This document shows, piece after piece, positions 32,212 to 41,800 of a DNA stretch of 64,000 bases (its first letter is position 1; each line of letters starts with the position of its first letter). The notes under the pieces are model-generated. The model searched no databases. It had not been told where the DNA came from and saw nothing but the letters and a program-made list of their open reading frames with translations. Where the stretch lies: the IMG/VR virus record IMGVR_UViG_3300042356_000058, positions 1 through 64,000 of that record. The stretch is one strand, 5' to 3'. A program made the translations under genes and the position numbers. This DNA comes from a virus.

Positions 32212-32490
32212 ATGCCATATTCATCACAAGTAATTAACACAGTCAAGAAAGCGCCTAAGACGTTGGGTAACCAACTCGGGCGATGGGCTGTGCATCACGA
32301 CTTCTCTGCCATCAAAGTATCCAAAGCAACAGGAGCCTCTCGGCAATCTGTTTACAACTGGTTTGGTGGCGGTGAAGTCTTCGTGGCTTACCGCCCTGCG
32401 GTAGAGTCTCTTCTTAAAATTTTGCAGTCGTCCGGTAGTGGCGATGACGCTTGGAGAAAAACATGCAAAGCATTCAACCTAACAACTTAA
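32212..32490 (+). CDS. HTH DNA-binding protein, candidate regulator
   Basis: 92 residues. LGRWAVHHDFSAIKVSKATGASRQSVYNWFGG (about residues 22-54) is a clear helix-turn-helix with the recognition helix at SRQSVYNWF, like Cro/CI or CRP-type small regulators. There is no dimer domain beyond short helices. It is the best local candidate for binding one of the palindromic operator families, but nothing links it to a site. Its start has no strong ribosome site. Confidence 0.7.
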   Translation: MPYSSQVINTVKKAPKTLGNQLGRWAVHHDFSAIKVSKATGASRQSVYNWFGGGEVFVAYRPAVESLLKILQSSGSGDDAWRKTCKAFNLTT

Positions 32491-32723
32491 GCGATGAAGA
32501 AATACTGCGTCAGGTATACCTGATGGGTAATGAGATGCTCCCAAAAGAATGGGTAGAAGTTCTGTGTGAGCGTTTTGCCAAAGCGCTTGACTACTATCAA
32601 GACAGATACGATGAAGGCTTTGCTGACGGCTCTGCCAACGGCTTAGACCACGGAACCAAGCGAGGATTTGAAGAAGGTTTTGCCGCAGGCGTAGCACACG
32701 CAAACGACCCCGAACTAAAATAA
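32463..32723 (+). CDS. Small acidic protein with GF-repeat tail
   Basis: 86 residues from the ATG at 32463, which has GGAG 6 bases before it; a TTG-started reading adds four residues. The C-terminal half repeats DEGFADGSANGLDHG then RGFEEGFAAGVAHA, a repeating EGFA-G pattern that suggests an amphipathic helix pair. It overlaps the HTH gene by 28 bases and lies 13 bases before the primase. Function unknown. Confidence 0.7.
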   Translation: MQSIQPNNLSDEEILRQVYLMGNEMLPKEWVEVLCERFAKALDYYQDRYDEGFADGSANGLDHGTKRGFEEGFAAGVAHANDPELK

Positions 32724-32736
32724 CCAAAGGATACAC

Positions 32737-35667
32737 ATGACATCCGCTGAGTTTTTAGCGGTGGTTTTGCCGTCCGAAGGTTTTGGCCTGTATTGCGCGG
32801 TAGAACTCACAAAGAAGAAAGAGCATGTATATGCGGCAAAGATTGAGGAACTCATCCCGACGATTGAGGAGTGGCACGCCAACAACTACGACGTCTTCTA
32901 TGCCTTAGCTACCTTTGACAAGAAGCGCGGCGCTGAAGATGCGCAGTACCTCAAGTCGTTTTTCGTTGACTTGGATGGCTACGCTACCAAGAAAGCGGCG
33001 GCTGATGCGCTGATTGAGTTTCTCCAGAAGTCTGGGCTTGATTCGCTAGGTACGCCATGGGTGGTTGACTCAGGTGGGGGCTTGCATTGCTACTGGCCAT
33101 TGAAGGACGAGATTCCTGCGACTATATGGAAACCCGTTGCCGAGAACTTGAAGCGTCTGTGCAAACAGGAAGGCTTCAACATCGACATGACGGTGACTGC
33201 GGACACTGCGCGCATCTTACGTGTGCCCGGAACTGCCAACAACAAGAAGAAGTATGCAACGCCGCGCCCTGTCCGAATAGTCCAAGAGGGTGACATTTTT
33301 GACTTCTCGACTTTTTCACCACTTGTTTATGAGAAGTTGGAAGAGGTGCCAGTTGTTCATGCTCCTGCACCCAAGCTAGACCTCCCCGGCCAACGCCCAC
33401 AAAGCGCTCAGACTCGCGGTCAGGTCAAGCTGATACAAGATAGCTTCACGCTGTTTGGGAACTTCGAGAACCAGTGTGGTCAGATTCAAGACTACATTGC
33501 AACGGCTACCGAGGACGGCAAGGAACCCATCTGGCGTGGACTACTGTCTTGGGCGAAGGTCTGTGAGGATGGCTCAGAGAAGGCGATCTGGTTGTCGGAC
33601 ATGCACCCGTACCCACACGAGCGGATGCACCAGAAGATTGCTGAGATTAAAGGGCCATACGCCTGCATGAAGATGGACAGCGAGAATCCCGGAATTTGTA
33701 CTAAGTGCAAGCACTGGGGCAAGATCACCAACCCCCTGATACTGGGGCGCGAGATCAAGGTGGACAACACCGCCAAAGAAATCATGCTGTCTGCGCCTGC
33801 TGAAGAAGACTTCGACGAGAGCGAGCTTGACTCTGAGGAAGCCTACGAGCCAGAAGATACGGGTTTACCCCTAGCACCCAGCGTGGTACGTCCTGTGCCC
33901 CCTCGTGGCTACAGCTATGGCGAGCATGGTGGTGTGTACTGCACACGTACCGAAGAGGACGAAGAAGGCAAGAAGTCCAAGAAGAATATTCAACTGGTTC
34001 CCTACGACTTGTTTGTGGTTGATCTGTTGAAGATGGAGAACGACCACCTGATTCACATGGCCGCTGTGCGACCCGAAGGCGTGCAGACGCTTAACTTTCC
34101 ACAGAAATCTATTGTCAGCAAGGACGAGACGCTCAAGTGGTTGGCTAGTCAGAACATTGTGTCAACCTTTGCGGGTCACGACAAGACGCTGTTTGAGTAT
34201 GTACGCTCATGCGTGGGTGAAGCTTCTCAGAACCGCAAACCAGTCGAGGTGCCGTTCCAATGTGGATGGCAGGCAGATCAGTCGTTTGTTTACAACAACC
34301 GCGTGTTCAGCAAAGATGGGCGCGAGACTCGAATACCTATGCCCGGGCTTGAGAACATCAACCGCAACACCAACGGCAAAGGCGACTTGGCTACGTGGCG
34401 TCACTTGTGGAAGACAATCTTTGTGGAGAAAGAGGGCATGGAGACAGCCTTGGCTGTGGCTCTGGATTCCTTTGGATCACCGCTTATGCGCTTTACTGAG
34501 TACGAAGGCTTCGTCTGGCACATCGGTTCACAGTGGTCAGGTACGGGTAAATCCCTAGTACTTAGCGCCAAGGCAGGCATCTGGGGTCACCCCCTGCGCT
34601 ACCGCACAGGTAAGAGTACTTCTCCTGTTGCAATGCAACAAAGGGCGGGGTTGCTTAACAGCATGCCGCTTCTGATCGACGAGATCACCAACACTCAGCG
34701 CAAAGACATGGAGTGGGCACCTGCCTTTATCTTCGACTACGCAGAGGGTCAGGGCAAAGAACGTATGGAGTCTGGCTCCAACAAGGAACGTATCAACAAC
34801 AGTACGTGGACGGCTACCTGTACGATGACGTCCAACACGAAGCTGACCGACTACATGGCGGGGGCGCGAGCCCACAGCTCCAACGGCGAGCTACTGCGTA
34901 TGCTTGAGTGGACGCCTCACATCAAGCTGAAGTTTACAGCGGAAGAGCGCAAGGTATTGCTTGAGATCAAGCGCAACTACGGCGTGGCAGGAGAAGCTTG
35001 GGTGCGTTGGCTAGCGGTTAATCAGAAGACTGCCGAGGAGATTGTGCGCAAGGTTCACATCCACTTGAAGAAGGTCTTTAACTTCAACGACGATGAGCGC
35101 TACTGGCATGCGGGTTGTACTACAACTGTAGCGGCGGCTATTCTTTTGCGTAAAGAGTACTCTGGCATCCTAGACGTTGAGATCAACAAGGTCATCAACG
35201 CTCTCAAAGGACTTGTGGAGAAAGCTCGCGGCATCATGAAGAACAGCGTGCGCTCTGCTGAAGACGTGCTCAACGCCTACATCGGTGACAACTACGGAAG
35301 CTTTATTGTTCTGAAGAAAGTCGAGGGCAGAATCCTAGCAGCGTGGGGCGATAACGGCGACATCGTTGACCGCTCGACCACCAAGAGCAAGGTGCTCGGC
35401 AGAGTTGAGCATGGGCTTATGGCACCGGGTTACAGAGAGTTCTACATTGAGGAGCAGTTACTTAAGAAGCATTGCGTGAGCATGAGCTTTGGCTACGACG
35501 AGTTTAAGGCGCAGATGGAGGAGTTGTTTACTTGCAAGTACGTCAAGAAAGATATGCTGTCCCGTACCAACGGCCCTGCCATGCGTGTGAACACCATGCA
35601 CATAACTTTTAGGGACGAAGTCTTTGATGGAAATAATATATCCGTGGGCGAAGCTAAAGCCGGGTGA
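32737..35667 (+). CDS. Primase-helicase: AEP-type primase fused to DUF927-like ATPase
   Basis: 976 residues. The N-terminal domain has FFVDLDGY (about 75) and DSGGGLHCYWPL (about 111-121), the D-x-D and S-x-H metal and nucleotide motifs of archaeo-eukaryotic primases, then TADTARILRVPGTANNKK. A middle part carries CTKCKHW (Cys/His). The C-terminal domain has Walker A WSGTGKSLVL (about 600) and PLLIDEITN (about 646) in a DUF927 arrangement ending near 790, then an all-helical tail. It would both prime and unwind at the phage fork; no separate DnaB-type helicase is seen. AAGGATACAC precedes the ATG. Confidence 0.85.
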   Translation: MTSAEFLAVVLPSEGFGLYCAVELTKKKEHVYAAKIEELIPTIEEWHANNYDVFYALATFDKKRGAEDAQYLKSFFVDLDGYATKKAAADALIEFLQKSGLDSLGTPWVVDSGGGLHCYWPLKDEIPATIWKPVAENLKRLCKQEGFNIDMTVTADTARILRVPGTANNKKKYATPRPVRIVQEGDIFDFSTFSPLVYEKLEEVPVVHAPAPKLDLPGQRPQSAQTRGQVKLIQDSFTLFGNFENQCGQIQDYIATATEDGKEPIWRGLLSWAKVCEDGSEKAIWLSDMHPYPHERMHQKIAEIKGPYACMKMDSENPGICTKCKHWGKITNPLILGREIKVDNTAKEIMLSAPAEEDFDESELDSEEAYEPEDTGLPLAPSVVRPVPPRGYSYGEHGGVYCTRTEEDEEGKKSKKNIQLVPYDLFVVDLLKMENDHLIHMAAVRPEGVQTLNFPQKSIVSKDETLKWLASQNIVSTFAGHDKTLFEYVRSCVGEASQNRKPVEVPFQCGWQADQSFVYNNRVFSKDGRETRIPMPGLENINRNTNGKGDLATWRHLWKTIFVEKEGMETALAVALDSFGSPLMRFTEYEGFVWHIGSQWSGTGKSLVLSAKAGIWGHPLRYRTGKSTSPVAMQQRAGLLNSMPLLIDEITNTQRKDMEWAPAFIFDYAEGQGKERMESGSNKERINNSTWTATCTMTSNTKLTDYMAGARAHSSNGELLRMLEWTPHIKLKFTAEERKVLLEIKRNYGVAGEAWVRWLAVNQKTAEEIVRKVHIHLKKVFNFNDDERYWHAGCTTTVAAAILLRKEYSGILDVEINKVINALKGLVEKARGIMKNSVRSAEDVLNAYIGDNYGSFIVLKKVEGRILAAWGDNGDIVDRSTTKSKVLGRVEHGLMAPGYREFYIEEQLLKKHCVSMSFGYDEFKAQMEELFTCKYVKKDMLSRTNGPAMRVNTMHITFRDEVFDGNNISVGEAKAG

Positions 35668-35845
35668 GGGCTTCTTCGTACCGGGGCTAGATGTGGAAAA
35701 GGTGAGGGAGTTAGGCTTACGTGCCGCTCTCCCTCACCGCATCCAAGCGCGTGCTGTCGTGGGTATTAAGAACCACCAACTAGGCGTATGGTTTTATCGG
35801 AAATTTCCCGCGTCGTATTTGCAAGCCCAATCTTCATCTTCCTGA
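35627..35845 (+). CDS. Small protein at the early/late convergence
   Basis: 72 residues from the ATG at 35627, overlapping the primase gene by 41 bases in another frame. LKPGEGFFVPGLDVEKVRELG and HRIQARAVVGIKNHQLGVW form a pattern I recognise as a small conserved phage protein. The last 27 residues lie on the opposite strand of the giant late gene, an 80-base convergent overlap. Function unknown. Confidence 0.65.
   Translation: MEIIYPWAKLKPGEGFFVPGLDVEKVRELGLRAALPHRIQARAVVGIKNHQLGVWFYRKFPASYLQAQSSSS
35701..35738. repeat. 10-bp inverted repeat at the convergent junction
   Basis: GGTGAGGGAG (35701-35710) and CTCCCTCACC (35729-35738) around an 18-base loop, inside the small plus gene and 28 bases before the stop of the minus gene. 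There is no T tract on either strand. Its place between converging units suggests a role in transcript ends, but this is not proven. Confidence 0.45.
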
Positions 35846-38800
35846 TCTCGTCAAGCTGTTTACGCTTTTCTGCAGGCGTCATAGTAGAGGAAGCAACCGC
35901 ACGCTCTGCTTGAGTCAACATATTCATGTTTGCTTTGAACGTGTTGGCAAGCTCTGCCTGCATGTAGTCCGTGCCGCGCTTGGTCATCAAGGCTTGGGCT
36001 TCTTGCACTTTGCCGTCTTTCAACAAGCTGTCGACAGTAGACTTGACTTGAACATACTCGTTCATGCGTTCGTACACAGAGTTGATGATGCCGCCTGCGT
36101 CATTGGGCTGGAACGCACCGCCTAAGATTGGGTACTCAGACAGGCGTCTGACCGCACGCTCTGGGGTTTCTTTAGCCGGTACGCCAAGGCTGATAGCCTG
36201 CAAGAAAGCCAGACCCATCGTTCCTGTATAGCCACTGACAAGCGCCTCAATCTTAATTGGAGATATACCCAAGGTACTACCAACCAGCTTGGCGGCGTCG
36301 GTTGTGTTGACGCGGTACTGTTCTTCAGGCAACAACTGTTTCTCGCGTGCTGACAGAATGTCGCGGCCTGTGTAGAACGACTTGCCAAGACCTACCTCGA
36401 TCAAAGGCTTGGCCGCTTGCGGTATACCATACGACGAACCGCCGGGGACTGTCTGCAACAAGATCTGCTTGAACGCCTTGATTGCTTCTTCCCCGCCATG
36501 CTCAGTGGTCATGGTGTTGTACAGCGCCTCAGGGATAGCTTTGAAGATGTAGCCAATCTCAAACGGCACAGGGACTTTGATGGGCTCGTCCAATCCGGGC
36601 AGACGTATAAACCAGTTGCCATACTTCTGGTCTGGTGTAGCGTTCTTGTAGGCTTCGTCGTCCTCCATCATCACGGCGTAGGCAAACGTAGCCGCCGCCA
36701 TCATGCCGCCTCGCTGCAACATCTTTTCACGGATGCGCAGTTGATCGTTGAAAGGCATCTTGCCAGACATCGCCTTGTACATCACGTTCAGACCTTGAAT
36801 CTGTGCGTTGAAGAAAGGAATCAACGAGTTGAGTACATGCACGCTTGGAGAAGCTCCGCGCTTGTTAAAGTTCATGGACTCAAGAGCCATGAGTGTTGCT
36901 TCCATTTCAGACAAGCCTTGCTCAATGTAGCTGTTGTACTGGGCACGACGCGTAAGCGCGTCAGCCTCCATACCCATTGCTTCAAACCTTCCCAAAGCTT
37001 TCATCCAACCGGGCTGACCGTCCGAAATCTCGCGCAAGATCATGGACAAGTCTTCGCTTGTGCCACGGAAGTACTGCCCGCCCACAATACCGCGCTTCTC
37101 TAGCTTCTCTTTAGCCGTGCCGTTGAGCTCGCGCAGTGCGCCAACAATAGGGGTGAAGTCAGCGCCAGACAGGATAGGAGCCGCTAATGAGTCACGGAAC
37201 AACTGCTTGGCCATGTACAAGGGGCTCAGCGTAATAGCTTTACGTAAGACTTGCGCAGGCATAGCCATGACACGGAACAGGAACGGCATCTGCGTGGGGA
37301 TACCCTCCATGCCCTTAACCAGCAAGTCGGCAGGCACGCCCGTCTCAAACTCCTTGTTGCCGATCATCACCTTCTCAGTAGCAACGATTGCGTAACGGTC
37401 ATCTCCGTCTACTTTAAACTTAACAACGTCTGAGCCGTCAGCTTTCTTTACAAGCGTAGCGGCCTTCAGGTCGACCAGTTCCATGACTGCGTTCTTGGTT
37501 GCAAGGTTACGCATGCCCATGTCTACCAACATGTTGGTGTTCTGCACTGAGCTGGTCATGAAGTCGATGATGGCTGTGTCGCCTCCCACTAACTTGTCTA
37601 GGTAAGGTTGCTCCGCAATACTTCCAATGCGGATTGGGTTCTCGTTGCCGATCACCAACTCGACGACACCTTTGCGCTCACGATAGAACGGGATGTAGTC
37701 GTCCTCTGCCACAAGCTTCTTGACAAGCGCTTTAGACAAAGCGCCAGTGCTGGCTACAAAGTCCAAAAGGTCGCGATTGTACTTGTTGTACTCTGTGCGG
37801 GCTTCCTCAAACACCTTCTTCAGCGGTGCGTTCTTGTTAACCAAAGCAGTAACTTCATCAAGCATAGCTTCTGTCAACACAGGTTTGCCGTCCTTGTCGG
37901 TGCCAAAGTTGAGCGTATCAATACCTTTGTTCTTGGCACGAATAGCCGCCATGTATGTTGTAAACACTTGGTTGACAGCCTCGCCGTTACCAATGTACTG
38001 ATTAGCCTCTTTCAACTTGTTCACAACACCAGCAATACTGGCACCGCCTGTTGTCTCAACAAGTCGCTCAACACGGCCATCATCACGCTTTATCTCGCGA
38101 ATTGAGGGCGCTCCATCAGACACAGCCTTAGACACAATGTTCATGCGTTGGTCGTACGAACGGAGGTAGTACAACATCTGGGTGCCCTTGAGCGGCTCCA
38201 TGTACTTAGCCAAACGCTCAAAGCCTGCAAAGCGGTCAACAAGCTGTGTCTCAAACGCAAGGCCGGACGTGTTGGCTTTGATGCTATCCCACCAAGTCTT
38301 GTCCTGCGCCACAACTTTTTTCATGGTTGCGCGTACGTTATTGAACTCAGGATTGTCGTATGCAATCAAAGGCGCTGGAAGAGAGTCTGAACGTGGGTCA
38401 ACACCCGCTTCGTAGATTTCTGTCTTTGTGCGCTGCATGATTTCTTCTGTCAGCACCATGCTCTCGGCAAACAAAGACTGCATTGCCTTAGCAGGCATGC
38501 TAAATGAGCGGCTCAAGAACTCTACCAAACGTGTCAGCAAACTCTTGCGCGGCATGTCCGACGGAATCTCAGCCAGCATCTTTTGGAACTCAGGGTTTGC
38601 AAAAGTCTCTGCAAGGAACTCTTTGTTGTTTGTCAGGCCGTACAAGTCTGGGAAGTAGGGCATACCGTCAAAGGTTTTCTGACGAAAATTCTTTTCTAAC
38701 CAAGCTTCGCCTTCTGGCGTAAAAGACCACTGCTCAACACGCTCGCGTAGCACAGTAACGCGATTGTCTAATGCCTTGTCTTGGGTCAACATCTTTACAG

Positions 38801-41800
38801 ATGCGGCATGAACAAGTTCGTGCAAAAGCGTTTGCATTGGGTCAAGCTTGGCCTCGCTAACAATCACCATGTCTAGGCTAGGGACGTAGTAGCCTGCCGC
38901 GCTTCCCATATAGCTGTGCATAGCCGTCTCAGATGCAAACACTCGACCGCTGTACTTGTCTGGCTTTGCATCCGCAAACACTTCTTGCATGCGCTCAAAC
39001 AGCGCTTTTTGGTTTGCATTCTTTGCACGCTTCGCGCCATACTCAGCGGCTTGGGCAAAGCTTAATCCGTTGTACCCAATGTCTGTGGCCAGTTTAACGC
39101 CAAGTTGATTAAACTTACTGTTTGCCTGAGAGTCAGAAACTGTTAACGGTTTTTCTGCTTTTAGTTTGGCCGGAGCCAAAGTAGGCGGTGTCTTTTCGCC
39201 ACGGAAACCACCGCCGGGAACAGTGATGACAACGTCATCCGCAGTTATTCCTTCTAAGAAGTCAATTCGTTTCTGAATGCGGCTAGCAAGCGTTGGGTTG
39301 CTGTTCTTGTACAAACCTGCGTCTGACTTCAAGCCTACCAAGATACGGCTCTTTGCGGCTTGAAACTTACTAGCATGCGTTTGATTAACGCCAGCCACAC
39401 GCATATACATGCCATGCACATCGCTAAGCAAACTGCGCTCAGTTGCGTCTGTCAACTCTGCTACAGGTGTGCCCTTGTATGTAAACGTGGGGCCCAAAGA
39501 CATAGCATCAAAGTCAAGGTCAAACTGTGTACGAGCTTCGCTAAAGTCAACAGATGTACGACCACCGCCAAAGATGCCGCGCACGTCGTCAGAAGAAACA
39601 AACGCGCCTAAGTCCAACGTGTCTTTCACACGCTCACGCTTTTTCTCAGGCGACAACAATGTCTTAATACTTTGAGAAGCAGGCACATTGCCCGTGCGCA
39701 AAGGTTTGCCTTTGGCTTGACCAACAGAGCTTAGTGTTGTTGCGGCTTTCTGTTTTCTGCGAGGCTTGCCTTCTTGGTCTACTTCGTATTGCGCTTCCAC
39801 AGATTCCATAGACTGCAACACGCCAACTTTAGCCATAGCCATAATGCGCGTGTTGTCTGACTGCGTTTCGTCGTTGATAATTTTCTTTAACTCACTGAGG
39901 TCATCAGGGCCGGGGATGCTTTCAGCTTCTAGCATCAAGCCAGTTACTTCATCAACGTACGTATTAAAAGCGGCTTCTTTGCGTGCAGTGCGAATAAACG
40001 CGTCTTCTTCTTTATCCAGCGCTTCCATTGCTTTGTTACGCAACACTTCTGCTTCTTTTTCAGCAGTAGTCTGAATGCGCTCGACCTTGCCTTCTTCGCG
40101 CTTGATGCCTTCGCCGCCAAGCTTATCTTTCCAGAAGTCTTCTAGCTTCTGTGTTTCTGTTTTAGCAACTTCTTTAAATTCCGTGGCACGTTTCTCAGCG
40201 GCTTTAAGCGTAGCTCTTTGTGCGTCAGCGTTTTTCTTAGCTTGTTGGTAGGCAAATGGGTACGAACCGGGTTTGTCAAGGACGCTCTCCCCGCGCATGG
40301 TGGCAAGGTTGGCTTCCAGCATTTCTAAATACTGGCGTTCCATCTTGACGTTGCCATCAAGCATGGCTTGTGCTACGGCGTAACCGCCGTCGTGTTCAGT
40401 TGAACGCTCGTTAACTAAATCGCCTAGTTCTGTTTCCTGTGCTTCAACTTGTTTCTTGAGGTCGTCAATGACGCCCTTCTTTTCTGCGTAACGGAACAAC
40501 TCGTACGTGGCAAGCTCGGTGCGGTTAGCGCCTCCTTCTTGTGCCAACACGCTATCAAAGCGTTTCTTAATTTTGTCTAGTTCTGCTTGTTCTTTATCAA
40601 GCGTTGTCTTAGCTTTTTCAAGATCGGCACTGGCTTTACTAACTACGGGGTCAAGCAGGAACGCCATTGCGTCGTCCATCTCCCGGCGAGCATTGGTAAT
40701 CGCTTTCTCTACTGCTTGCTGATATGTGTCGCGTTGTTGCTTAATAGCTTTCTCAGAATTAAGCATTGCTTTCTGTTCAGCGGATATAACCACTGAACCT
40801 TGCATAGCTTTCTTAACTTGCTTAATAGCTTCGCGTAGGGGGGCCAGTCTGTCGTTCAAAGCTTTTGCTGCTGCGCGAACGTTTACATTGGTGTCTTGCA
40901 TGAACGCCAACAACTGATTGTCTGTGTCGTTAAGACGGCGTCCGTCAGCTAACAGCCTCATGGCTTCATCAATTTGCTTTCTATACTTGGGCAGGTGTTC
41001 TGTTTTAAACTCCCTTACCAAACGTTCGGCAATCTGCTGTTCTTGCGCAGACATAGGCTGGAGCGTGCGGTACTTTTCTAGAATAACTTTTTCTTCTGGC
41101 GTTGTGCCTGCTTCTGGCATACCCACAAACACTTTTGCTAACGCCTCGTCAGAGTAGCGGCTTGTGTCTTTCCAAAAGTACTGCGTGTCTGCAATTATGC
41201 TGTCGCCACGTTCTTTGACTCTTTCAAGGAACTGCATGCGCTTGGCCACTGTCGCTTTTCTTACTAGCCGTTCTTGTTCAGACTTCTTAAACAGACTACG
41301 CGCTTTATCAAGCGCTTCCCATACAGGGCGTATGCGTGGAGAGTTGGCAAAGTTCTTTGGTGTTGCTCGGATGTAGCCTAACTCTTCTTGCGCCTCCGGG
41401 AACAACGCCTTCTGTCCTTGCGGCACAGTCTCAGTAGCGCGGATAGCATCCTTGATAGCTTGAATATCTACCTGCTTAACGTCGCGTCCTGCGACGATGG
41501 CGTCTACTACGGGCTCGACCTTGTCCAGAATCTCACGCGTAGCTTGGTTCTTATCCATCAAGTCAGCGGCAGCATTGAGGGCATCACGGGCACCCGGACG
41601 CATTGCACCCATCTTAGACATCTTGTTGCGTACAAATTCTGTACGGCGGCGCAGTTCACCGCGAAGAGTGGTCGCTGTTTCACCGCGAGCTTCGGCAGTC
41701 TTCTTAGCTTCCGTTTCTTTAAACTGTCGTTTGAGTACACCTGTTTCTACACGAGTGGGTTTGACGTCAGGCTTCTCGTAGAGAATCCGCATTGCTTCTT

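Noticed and set aside
36417-37103. Plus-strand frame of 228 residues inside the giant gene
   Set aside because: Antisense shadow of conserved LPD38-like coding sequence; no ribosome site.
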